Shown here piece after piece: positions 1 to 5,103 of a stretch of 5,103 nt of DNA. Every line of letters begins with the position of its first letter. Position 1 is the stretch's first letter. Source of the DNA: Ramlibacter sp. GTDB lineage: Bacteria; Pseudomonadota; Gammaproteobacteria; Burkholderiales; Burkholderiaceae_C. The position numbers and the translations under genes are program-made. Below the pieces are notes generated by a model. That model was not told the DNA's origin. It saw only the letters and a list, made by a program, of their open reading frames with translations, and did no database searches. The stretch lies in NCBI GenBank assembly GCA_023701085.1, contig JAMPXR010000220.1:1-5103 (forward strand). Direction: 5' to 3'.

Positions 1-38
1 GCCGCCGCGCGCGCCGGCCCGAAAACAAAGCGACCGCC

Positions 39-2075
39 ATGCGCATGCAAATCCGCCCCACCCGAGCGATCGGGCTGCTGGCGACGCTCACGATCACGCT
101 GATCACGGTGTCCGTCGCGTTCATGCTGTGGGACATGCGAAAGCGCGAGCTGGAAGCCGCGCGCCTGGACACCGTGGCCTTCGCGCACATGATTCGCGAG
201 GAGACCGAGCATTCCTTCGACCGGATCGACCTGGTGCTGCGCGGCGTGCAGGAACGTATGCAGACGGCCTACGGGGGCAGCCTGGAGCTCGACAGCGTTT
301 CCGTCCGCCTCCTGATGAGCGCGCGGATTTTCGGTGTGCGCCAGCTGGGCGTGCTGTTCCTGCTGGACGCCCGCGGCAATATCGTGAACTCGTCCCGCGA
401 AGGGGAAATTCTGGGCGCGTCGCATGCCGACCAGGAGTACTACAAAGCGTTCATCGGTGGCCAGTCCGAGGGGCTGTACATCGGCAGGCCGGTGCGCGAG
501 CCGACCCAGGGCGGCGCCTGGATGGTGCACATCGCGCGCTCTTTCACCGGCACGGATGGAAAGTTCCGCGGTGTGGCCGTGGCGAAGATGGACCTGTTCA
601 GGATGGAACAGGTGTACCAGGCGATGCGGGCGGACCACCCGCGGCCGATGTCGCTGTACCTGGCGGACGGCACGCTGCTGGCCAGCGTGCCCCATCGGGA
701 GAACCTGATAGGCGAGTACGCGCCGGAGCTGGGCAGCGGGCCGCTGCCCGGTCCCGGCTCCGAGGTGCGGATGGTCGATCACGCCACGGGCGACGGGGGG
801 CGGCAGGCTTTCGCGCTCGCGCGCACCGGGCGCTTTCCCCTGCTCGTGGGGGTCCCCAATGACGAGGAACTCGCACTGGCCACCTGGCGCGAAAACGCCA
901 TGGTCGTCGTCTTCGGCGCCGTGCTGGTGTGCGCATTCGTCGTCACGGCTGCCGGCCTGCTGGTGCGCGCCGTCAACCGGCAGGCGGAACTGGCGCGCGC
1001 GCTGCGGGACGCCAACGACCGCTACCACCGCACGATCGACTCGGTCATGGATGCCATCATCGCGGTGGACGCGTCCCACGACATCCTGCTGTTCAACCCG
1101 GCGGCCGAGCGCATGTTCGGCCTGGCCAAATCCGAAATGCTGGGGCAGCCGCTGACCCGGCTGATCCCCGAGCGCGCACGCGAGGCGCACGCGCTGCACA
1201 TGGACAGGTTCATGTGCACCAACGGCGAATCGCGTGCCATGGCCTCCAAGATGGAGATCACGGGCTTGCGCGCCGACGGCACGGAGTTCCCGATCGAATC
1301 GACGATCTCCCAGACGCTGATCGAGGGCAAGCCGCAGCTGACGGCCGTGCTGCGCGACATCACGCAGCGGCGCCGGGCCGAGGAGGACCTGCGCGAGATG
1401 AACCGCCAGCTGCGCAGCCTGTCGGCTTCGCTGCAGGATGTGCGCGAGCAGGAGCGCACCCGCATCGCGATGGAATTGCACGACGACCTGGGGCAGCAGC
1501 TCACCGGCCTGAAACTCGAGCTGTCCTGGTTGGGCGGCCGCCTGAAGGAGGGCCGCCAGGCCATGCCGGAGGAGGTGGGCGCCATGCGCCAGATGCTCGA
1601 TACCGCGATCGCCTCGGTGCGCCGCATCGCCTCCGAACTGCGTCCCGTGATCCTGGACGACCTGGGATTCGGCGAGGCCGTGGCCTGGCAGACGGCCGAG
1701 TTCGCCAAGCGCAGCGGGCTGGACATCGAGCTGGACCTGCAGGCCCAGGACCTCGTCAAGGACGACGTGCTGGCCACCGCGCTGTTTCGCATCGTTCAGG
1801 AATCGCTCACGAACGTGGTGCGCCATGCCGGCGCCAACCGCGTCCAGGTGCGTCTGGCGCGCGACGAGGACAGGCTGGTGCTGACGGTCGTGGACGATGG
1901 ATCGGGCATCTCCGGCGGCCCGCGCACCGGCGGCGGCATCGGCCTGGTCAGCATGCGCGAGCGCGCGACCGCGCTGGGCGGCCAGCTCAATATTGCCAGC
2001 GTCCCGGGCGCCGGCACCACCATCGAAGTGACACTGCCGCTCGGAAGGGCGGCGCTGGAGAAGGAAACCGCATGA
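39..2075 (+). CDS. Membrane sensor histidine kinase (Cache-like sensor, PAS, HisKA_3, HATPase_c)
   Basis: Predicted inner-membrane sensor kinase of 678 residues that autophosphorylates on histidine and passes the phosphate to the regulator encoded next to it. A first membrane helix (about residues 9-31) and a second (about 286-310) bracket a periplasmic region of about 250 residues with the look of a double-Cache ligand sensor. A PAS domain follows (about 327-445), then a HisKA_3 dimerisation segment with the motif ELHDDLGQQL, placing the phospho-acceptor at His481, which is the NarX/UhpB/DegS class. The ATPase domain shows an N box (E588, N592 in QESLTNVVRHAGA), a DDGSGI box (D620) and the glycine-rich GGGIGLVSMRERA segment. 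All catalytic motifs look intact. The ligand cannot be read from sequence. ATG at 39 and ATG at 45 are both possible starts; neither has a clear ribosome-binding site. The stop overlaps the start of the regulator gene (ATGA), so the two are translationally coupled. Confidence 0.95.
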   Translation: MRMQIRPTRAIGLLATLTITLITVSVAFMLWDMRKRELEAARLDTVAFAHMIREETEHSFDRIDLVLRGVQERMQTAYGGSLELDSVSVRLLMSARIFGVRQLGVLFLLDARGNIVNSSREGEILGASHADQEYYKAFIGGQSEGLYIGRPVREPTQGGAWMVHIARSFTGTDGKFRGVAVAKMDLFRMEQVYQAMRADHPRPMSLYLADGTLLASVPHRENLIGEYAPELGSGPLPGPGSEVRMVDHATGDGGRQAFALARTGRFPLLVGVPNDEELALATWRENAMVVVFGAVLVCAFVVTAAGLLVRAVNRQAELARALRDANDRYHRTIDSVMDAIIAVDASHDILLFNPAAERMFGLAKSEMLGQPLTRLIPERAREAHALHMDRFMCTNGESRAMASKMEITGLRADGTEFPIESTISQTLIEGKPQLTAVLRDITQRRRAEEDLREMNRQLRSLSASLQDVREQERTRIAMELHDDLGQQLTGLKLELSWLGGRLKEGRQAMPEEVGAMRQMLDTAIASVRRIASELRPVILDDLGFGEAVAWQTAEFAKRSGLDIELDLQAQDLVKDDVLATALFRIVQESLTNVVRHAGANRVQVRLARDEDRLVLTVVDDGSGISGGPRTGGGIGLVSMRERATALGGQLNIASVPGAGTTIEVTLPLGRAALEKETA

Positions 2076-2719
2076 AGATCGAAGTGCTGGTGGCGGACGA
2101 CCACGCCATCATCCGGGACGGGCTGAGGAAGATCCTCGCGGACACCGGCGACATGTGCGTGGCCGGCGAGGCCGCCAATGGAAACGCCGCCCTGGACAAG
2201 GTACGCGAGCGCGACTGGGGCCTGGTCGTGCTGGACATGTCCATGCCCGGGCGCAGCGGGCTGGAACTGATCAAGCTGATGAAGTCCGAGCGGCCCAGGC
2301 TGCCCATCCTGGTCTTCAGCATGCACCAGGAAGAGCAATTCGCGGTGCGCGCCATACGCGCCGGCGCGTCCGGCTATCTTTCGAAGGAGGGCGACAGCGA
2401 CATGCTGCTGCCCGCCATGCGCCGGGTGGCGGCGGGCGGCGCGTTCGTCAGCGACAAGGTCGCGCAATTGCTCGCGACGGACGTTTCCAAGGGCGGCGAC
2501 TGCCCCGCCCACACGCTGCTGTCCGACCGGGAGTACGGCATCTTCAGCCGCATCGTGCGCGGCGCCAGCCTGACCGAAATCGCCGACGAGCTGTGCCTGA
2601 GCATCAAGACCGTCAGCACCCACAAATCGCACATCCTGGCCAAGATGAACCTGTCCAGCCAGGTCGACATGGTGCGCTACGCCATAGAGCACAATCTGCT
2701 CGATCCGGCCCGCGAATAG
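2072..2719 (+). CDS. NarL/FixJ (LuxR-type) response regulator
   Basis: Cytoplasmic DNA-binding response regulator of 215 residues, the normal length for the NarL/FixJ family. The N-terminal receiver has the acidic pair D9-D10, the phospho-acceptor D55 in VVLDMSMPGRSG, the switch serine S83 and the conserved lysine K105. The C-terminal LuxR-type helix-turn-helix spans about 149-210, with LSDRE at its start and LSIKTVSTHKSHILAKMNL as the recognition region. The start at 2072 is chosen because it lies 6 bases after AAGGA (2061-2065) and overlaps the kinase stop codon; the frame stays open far upstream, but only as a shadow of the kinase gene. It is the obvious phosphorylation partner of the kinase. 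Its targets are not shown; the downstream cytochrome operon is the nearest candidate, by position and because NarL-type pairs often control respiratory genes. A close homologue name cannot be assigned. Confidence 0.95.
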   Translation: MKIEVLVADDHAIIRDGLRKILADTGDMCVAGEAANGNAALDKVRERDWGLVVLDMSMPGRSGLELIKLMKSERPRLPILVFSMHQEEQFAVRAIRAGASGYLSKEGDSDMLLPAMRRVAAGGAFVSDKVAQLLATDVSKGGDCPAHTLLSDREYGIFSRIVRGASLTEIADELCLSIKTVSTHKSHILAKMNLSSQVDMVRYAIEHNLLDPARE

Positions 2720-2742
2720 CCGGGCCCGCCCCGGCGCGGGGA

Positions 2743-2762
2743 CCATCGGAAATGTCCGATGG
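2743..2762 (+). terminator. Hairpin after the two-component operon, possible weak terminator
   Basis: CCATCGGA at 2743-2750 and TCCGATGG at 2755-2762 form a perfect 8-bp stem with the tetraloop AATG, 23 bases after the regulator stop codon. A second GC-rich stem (CCCGC/GCGGG, 2725-2740) lies just before it. Only a short TTT (2767-2769) follows, so this is a weak intrinsic terminator at best; it could instead be an RNA-processing or protein-binding element. Confidence 0.4.
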
Positions 2763-2795
2763 CCAGTTTGAGCCGCCGCTGATATTCACGCGGCG

Positions 2796-2823
2796 CCGAT
2801 CCCATCAATATTGTCCCGATCGG
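2796..2823. promoter_or_regulatory. Nested symmetric dyad upstream of the cytochrome operon, possible operator
   Basis: The palindrome CAATATTG (2806-2813) sits exactly at the centre of a second inverted repeat, CCGATC (2796-2801) and GATCGG (2818-2823); both share the axis at 2809.5. A poor sigma-70-like pair can be drawn over it (TTCACG at 2785-2790, 16-base spacer, AATATT at 2807-2812, four of six matches each), which would put the dyad on the -10 element. The dyad lies 35 bases before the leader ORF start. No FNR (TTGAT-N4-ATCAA) or sigma-54 (GG-N10-GC) site was found here. Regulator identity is unknown. Confidence 0.35.
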
Positions 2824-2857
2824 AGCGCCGTCTTGCCGGTGCATGCGGAGGGGATCC

Positions 2858-2950
2858 ATGAACCAGGCGAATCGCGATCGGGGCGCGGCCGTGAAAGAAG
2901 GCCGGCCGCCGCATTCGCCGGCGCTTGCCGCGGTCCGCGGACGCCCCTGA
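2858..2950 (+). CDS. 30-residue leader ORF coupled to the cytochrome gene
   Basis: A short ORF of 30 codons starts at ATG 2858, six bases after the strong ribosome-binding site GGAGG (2847-2851), and ends at TGA 2948-2950. Only GCC separates that stop from the ATG of the NapC-like gene at 2954. The peptide is hydrophilic and rich in Arg, Pro and Ala, with no membrane segment and no cysteine, so it is not NapE-like and resembles no family I recognise. The likely role is translational coupling: ribosomes load at the good site and restart three bases beyond the stop, since the cytochrome ATG lacks its own site. It is in the same frame as the cytochrome gene, so an alternative is a former N-terminal extension cut off by a nonsense mutation; the normal NapC-like N-terminus that begins at 2954 argues against this. 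The strength of the ribosome-binding site is the main support. Confidence 0.45.
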   Translation: MNQANRDRGAAVKEGRPPHSPALAAVRGRP

Positions 2951-2953
2951 GCC

Positions 2954-3568
2954 ATGTCCATACCTTCCAGCGACGATTTCGCCTTCGGCCGCGGCCAGAG
3001 CTCGGGGTTGCTCGCGCGCCTGAAAAGGCCGGCCGCGTTCCCGTCGCTGGCGGCGGCCGTGATCCTGTTCGTCGCCGGCATCCTGTTCTGGGGCGGCTTC
3101 CATACCGCCGTGGACGCCACCAACACGCTGGAATTCTGCACGACCTGCCACGAGATGCGAGACACCGTGTACCAGGAATACAAGCAGAGCGTCCACTACA
3201 GCAACCGCGCCGGCATTCGCGTGATCTGCTCGGACTGCCACGTCCCGCGCGACTGGTCGCACATGATGGTGCGCAAGATGCAGGCCAGCCTCGAGCTCTG
3301 GGGCAAGGTCACCGGCACCATCGACACGCGGGAGAAGTTCGAGGCCAAGCGCATGACGCTGGCCACGCATGAGTGGGACCGGCTGAAGGCGAGCAACTCG
3401 CGCGAGTGCCGCAATTGCCACGCCTTCGACGCCATGAGCCCCGCGCTGCAAAAGCCCGAGCCCTACAAGATCCACATGCAGGCCAGGGAAGATGCCAAGA
3501 CCTGCATCGACTGCCACAAGGGCGTCGCGCACAAACTGCCCAGGGGCTACAACATCGTCAACCAGTAG
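2954..3568 (+). CDS. NapC/NirT-family tetraheme cytochrome c (membrane quinol dehydrogenase)
   Basis: A 204-residue membrane-anchored c-type cytochrome that, in this family, takes electrons from the quinol pool and hands them to a periplasmic reductase. A short basic cytoplasmic N-terminus leads to one membrane anchor (about 31-49, ending FWGGFHTA as in NapC). Four CxxCH haem sites follow: C62-H66 (CTTCHEM), C92-H96 (CSDCH), C152-H156 (CRNCH) and C184-H188 (CIDCHKG). The first has the CxxCHxM form seen in NapC/NrfH/CymA proteins, where that methionine can ligate haem 1. The C-terminal CHKGVAHKLP is typical of NapC. Length matches NapC (about 200), longer than most NrfH. No reductase gene is adjacent, so the gene name napC would be a guess; NirT, CymA-like or orphan roles are equally open. 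The start at 2954 gives a normal NapC-like N-terminus but has no clear ribosome-binding site, suggesting coupling to the leader ORF. Confidence 0.93.
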   Translation: MSIPSSDDFAFGRGQSSGLLARLKRPAAFPSLAAAVILFVAGILFWGGFHTAVDATNTLEFCTTCHEMRDTVYQEYKQSVHYSNRAGIRVICSDCHVPRDWSHMMVRKMQASLELWGKVTGTIDTREKFEAKRMTLATHEWDRLKASNSRECRNCHAFDAMSPALQKPEPYKIHMQAREDAKTCIDCHKGVAHKLPRGYNIVNQ

Positions 3569-3583
3569 CGGATGCCGGCGGCG

Positions 3584-3601
3584 CTCCGGGGCGTGCCGGA
3601 G
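3584..3601. terminator. Hairpin between convergent genes, possible bidirectional terminator
   Basis: CTCCGG (3584-3589) and CCGGAG (3596-3601) form a perfect 6-bp stem around a 6-base loop, inside the 40-base gap between the stop codons of the cytochrome gene and the DGC gene, which converge here. Its position suits termination of both units, but there is only GTTT on one side and no T-run on the other, so an intrinsic terminator is not proven. Confidence 0.35.
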
Positions 3602-3608
3602 GTCCGTT

Positions 3609-4112
3609 TCACGTGCCGGGCAGCGCCGCGGACGGCTCGGTTTTCGACAACTCGCCGAGCACGGCATCCGCCACTTCCCGCGCCGTCTCGCGGCGCTGCG
3701 CTTCGGGCACGTCGTCCATCGAAAACACGTCGGCGTACTTGCGATGCAGGCGGAAGGCGTCGAAGTGGATCACCCGCTGCGGCGCCGTCAGCTGCCGCAG
3801 CACCCGTCCATGGCACTGCAGGAAGCAGCCGTCGATCATGACGCTGCGCTCGGCGCCGCGAACCCACTGGCTCATCGCCGAATGCGGCACGAAGAAGGCC
3901 TCGGCATGGCAGGCGCGGGCCAGGCCGGGCCCCTGCGCGGCGACCAGGTTCGCCGCGAGCCTGGCGATCTCGCCGCGGATGCAGGGTCCTTCGCACGCGA
4001 GGACCGGCGTGCGCCGCTGCGCGATCTGCTCCAGGGCGTAGCGCTCCCCGGCCGGGCAGCGCCCCTTGACGGCCTCTACGGCGATCGTGAAATCAGGTGT
4101 CTGCGCGTCCAT
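3609..4112 (-). CDS. DGC-domain putative zinc-binding protein
   Basis: Soluble cytoplasmic protein of 167 residues (168 from the alternative start at 4115) with no signal peptide or membrane segment. In the numbering of the longer form, cysteines lie at C20 (GRCPAG), C41 and C45 (LACEGPCIRGE), C69 (ARACHAE), C97 and C101 (MIDGCFLQCHGR). The DGC triplet at 95-97 and this cysteine set match the DGC family, described as putative zinc-binding because of conserved possible chelating cysteines; the biochemical role is not known. The start at 4112 is preferred: AAGGAG (complement of 4119-4124) lies 6 bases from it and only 3 from ATG 4115. That site overlaps the stop of the upstream small membrane-protein gene, so the two are very probably co-transcribed and coupled. 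Metal or thiol handling, sensing or transfer of a metal ion are all consistent. Family call is good; function is unknown. Confidence 0.85.
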   Translation of the reverse strand: MDAQTPDFTIAVEAVKGRCPAGERYALEQIAQRRTPVLACEGPCIRGEIARLAANLVAAQGPGLARACHAEAFFVPHSAMSQWVRGAERSVMIDGCFLQCHGRVLRQLTAPQRVIHFDAFRLHRKYADVFSMDDVPEAQRRETAREVADAVLGELSKTEPSAALPGT

Positions 4113-4122
4113 CATGTGCTCC

Positions 4123-4293
4123 TTACTGCGCCGGCCCGCGCGGCGAATGCGGTGTCTGGCCGTCCCGGCACTGCATGCCCGGGGTGCATCCGCATCCGCG
4201 GCGCAGCATCACCACGGCGCAGGCGACGGCGAGCACGCCGAACACGAGCAGCGGTGCGAGGCACCCAACCCAATAAGACCCATAGGTATCCAT
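4123..4293 (-). CDS. 56-residue single-pass membrane protein with cysteine-rich tail
   Basis: Small protein with one strongly hydrophobic helix (about residues 9-30), followed by an Arg-Arg pair and a tail with C34, C36 and C42 in RRGCGCTPGMQCRDG. The positive-inside rule suggests the N-terminus outside and the cysteine tail in the cytoplasm. Two more cysteines (C11, C25) fall in the helix. The start at 4293 is chosen because AAAGGA (complement of 4299-4304) lies 5 bases upstream; ATG 4299 would overlap that site, and the longer reading to 4350 has no support. The stop TAA overlaps the ribosome-binding site of the DGC gene, 10 bases before its start, so the pair is likely one operon, with the ECF sigma gene 92 bases upstream. 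I recognise no family. A metal- or thiol-binding membrane partner of the DGC protein, or an unusual anti-sigma factor, are guesses from context. Confidence 0.7.
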   Translation of the reverse strand: MDTYGSYWVGCLAPLLVFGVLAVACAVVMLRRGCGCTPGMQCRDGQTPHSPRGPAQ

Positions 4294-4341
4294 GTTCATC
4301 CTTTCGTCGCTGAGAGAAAACGGCGGATGGCATCCTGCCCA

Positions 4342-4377
4342 CCCGTCCACCTGTAGACGGGCGAAAGGCGCGAAAGG
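4342..4377 (-). repeat. Inverted repeat plus tandem GCGAAAGG between sigma gene and small membrane gene
   Basis: In the 92-base gap between the two genes, CCCGTC (4342-4347) and GACGGG (4356-4361) form a perfect 6-bp inverted repeat with an 8-base loop. Directly beside it, GCGAAAGG occurs twice in tandem (4361-4368 and 4370-4377, period 9), reading CCTTTCGC on the coding strand. There is no T-run, so a terminator is unlikely. An operator, or a site at a promoter used by the sigma factor itself, is possible; no match to a known ECF promoter is claimed. Confidence 0.35.
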
Positions 4378-4385
4378 ATACGGGG

Positions 4386-4973
4386 TTAACGCACGGTCGA
4401 GGGCCGGCGGTCGCAGGCGACCTCGTTGCGATCATCGCGGTGCAAGGTACAGCCGGCGCGCAGCTTCTCGCGCAGGTGGGCGCGCGCCCGATGCAGGCGG
4501 ATCTTGACGGCGCCCAGGCTCAGCCCCGCGACGGCCGCGATTTCGCTGTCGGCCAGGCCTTCGACCTCGCTCAGGACGATGACCAGCCGCTGGTGCGGCG
4601 GCAGGGCGTGGACGAACTCGCGGATGCACAGGTTCATTTCCCTGCGCGCGGCGCAGCTTTCCGCCGATGGCGCCTGAAGGGCCGCGGGCAGGTTGTCGAC
4701 TTCCTCCTCCAGGTGGAAATCGACGGGGACACGCGCCGGCTCGCGCTGGCGCATGCGGTCGAGCGCCGTATGGGTCGCGATCCGGTAGATCCAGGTCGCC
4801 AGCGAGCTGTCCCCGCGAAACGAAGACAGATGCTGGCTGACCTTCAGCATGGTCACCTGCGTCAGATCGGCCGCCTCGTCGGCGCCGACAAGGCCGGCGA
4901 GGTAGCGCAGCACCCGTGGACGGAATTCGCGATGGACCGACTCGAAGCTCAGGCCGGATGTTGGCGCGGCCAT
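4386..4973 (-). CDS. ECF-family RNA polymerase sigma factor with cysteine-bearing C-terminal tail
   Basis: A 195-residue group 4 (ECF) sigma factor: it directs RNA polymerase to a small set of promoters. Sigma-70 region 2 covers about residues 13-80, with ADLTQVTMLKVSQHLSSF (regions 2.1-2.2) and the conserved WIYRIATHTALDRMR (2.3-2.4). Region 4 covers about 120-172, with LPPHQRLVIVLSEVEGL, then the helix-turn-helix SEIAAVAGLSLGAVKIRLHRARAHL. Region 3 is absent, as expected for ECF factors. The tail after region 4 (about 173-195) is unusual: it has C175 and C187 in GCTLHRDDRNEVACDRRP, a possible metal- or redox-responsive extension. ATG 4973 is the only reasonable start; it overlaps the end of the upstream gene by 25 bases and has no clear ribosome-binding site, which suggests translational coupling. 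No zinc-finger anti-sigma gene follows; the next genes encode a small cysteine membrane protein and a DGC protein. Confidence 0.93.
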   Translation of the reverse strand: MAAPTSGLSFESVHREFRPRVLRYLAGLVGADEAADLTQVTMLKVSQHLSSFRGDSSLATWIYRIATHTALDRMRQREPARVPVDFHLEEEVDNLPAALQAPSAESCAARREMNLCIREFVHALPPHQRLVIVLSEVEGLADSEIAAVAGLSLGAVKIRLHRARAHLREKLRAGCTLHRDDRNEVACDRRPSTVR

Positions 4974-5103
4974 GGCTTGGAAGCGCGCACGAAGCCGCTG
5001 ATGAACGTGCCGTCCACCTCGGCGGCCAGAAGCCGCGCCTGCTCGCTTTCGGCTTCGAGGAAGGCCCTCGCATCCTCGAGCGTGTACGTGCGCGTCACTT
5101 CGA
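4949..5103 (-). CDS. C-terminal part of a protein, possibly a methyltransferase (5' end beyond window)
   Basis: An open frame enters from the right edge of the window and gives 50 residues before TGA at 4949-4951. It overlaps the first 25 bases of the sigma factor gene in another frame, so the two are coupled. The visible segment, from RTYTLEDARAFLE to EVDGTFISGFVRASKP, has ordinary charged/hydrophobic protein character, unlike the Arg/Pro-rich shadow frames here. From memory, this pattern (TL.DAR.FL, then a V.G.F.S.FVRA.KP ending) resembles the C-terminus of some SAM-dependent methyltransferases of the ArsM type, but no SAM-binding motif or arsenic-binding cysteine is in view, so the family call is weak. 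That it is the end of a real gene is more certain than what the gene is. The rest lies outside the window. Confidence 0.55.
   Translation of the reverse strand, partial: EVTRTYTLEDARAFLEAESEQARLLAAEVDGTFISGFVRASKPWPRQHPA

Noticed and set aside
1..38. Promoter or ribosome-binding site before the kinase
   Set aside because: Only 38 bases are visible; they are GC-rich with an AAAACAAAG patch, and no convincing site can be named.
1022..1792. 256-codon minus-strand ORF inside the kinase gene
   Set aside because: Ser/Arg-rich antisense shadow of the PAS and HisKA_3 coding region.
929..2071. Long upstream extension of the response regulator frame
   Set aside because: It is a shadow of the kinase reading frame. 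The receiver domain begins right at 2072, which has a good ribosome-binding site and the ATGA overlap.
1796..2746. 316-codon minus-strand ORF opposite the kinase end and response regulator
   Set aside because: It is antisense to two clear genes, and its His/Val/Ala/Gly-rich sequence is what GC-rich codon bias gives on the opposite strand. No domain is recognisable.
2720..2857. FNR/CRP or sigma-54 site before the cytochrome operon
   Set aside because: I looked for TTGAT-N4-ATCAA and GG-N10-GC patterns because NapC genes are often oxygen-regulated; only a lone ATCAA half occurs.
2786..3667. 293-codon minus-strand ORF opposite the cytochrome gene
   Set aside because: It covers an unmistakable tetraheme cytochrome on the other strand, is low in complexity and has no recognisable motif.
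4112..4435. 107-codon minus-strand ORF over the small membrane protein
   Set aside because: Arg-rich, without a ribosome-binding site; the 4123-4293 frame has a membrane helix and a well-placed site.
4432..5073. 213-codon minus-strand ORF overlapping the sigma factor
   Set aside because: Arg/Pro/Ala-rich out-of-frame shadow; the sigma-factor frame carries the recognisable domains.

Overview
The window is GC-rich and densely coded, and its codon and protein style fits a proteobacterium, most likely a betaproteobacterium of the Burkholderiales (for example Bordetella/Achromobacter or an Oxalobacteraceae relative). That placement is inferred from composition and protein flavour only; no marker gene is present. 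Two convergent gene sets meet at about 3570-3608.

Left, + strand. A two-component pair sits first: a membrane sensor histidine kinase (39-2075; periplasmic Cache-like sensor, PAS, HisKA_3, HATPase_c) and a NarL/LuxR-type response regulator (2072-2719), joined by an ATGA stop/start overlap. A 138-base gap follows (2720-2857), with a perfect 8-bp hairpin and a symmetric nested dyad. Next come a 30-codon leader ORF with a strong ribosome-binding site (2858-2950) and a tetraheme NapC/NirT-family quinol dehydrogenase (2954-3568). The leader is in the same frame as the cytochrome gene, separated from it by only TGA-GCC, and the cytochrome gene has no convincing Shine-Dalgarno of its own. No Nap, Nrf, Nir or Tor reductase is visible, so the terminal partner of the cytochrome is unknown.

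Right, - strand, reading from the window edge inward: the C-terminal 50 residues of a protein whose tail resembles small-molecule methyltransferases (possibly ArsM-like, weak); an ECF sigma factor (4386-4973) overlapping it, with a cysteine-bearing C-terminal tail; a 56-residue single-pass membrane protein with a C-x-C-x5-C tail (4123-4293); and a DGC-domain putative zinc-binding protein (3609-4112) only 10 bases further on. No classical anti-sigma gene is visible.

The left set reads as signal sensing plus electron transfer from the quinol pool; control of the cytochrome gene by the adjacent regulator is inferred only. The right set reads as a compact thiol/metal-related operon under or containing its own ECF sigma factor. 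The ECF / cysteine micro-membrane protein / DGC protein combination is the best candidate here for a poorly described system.
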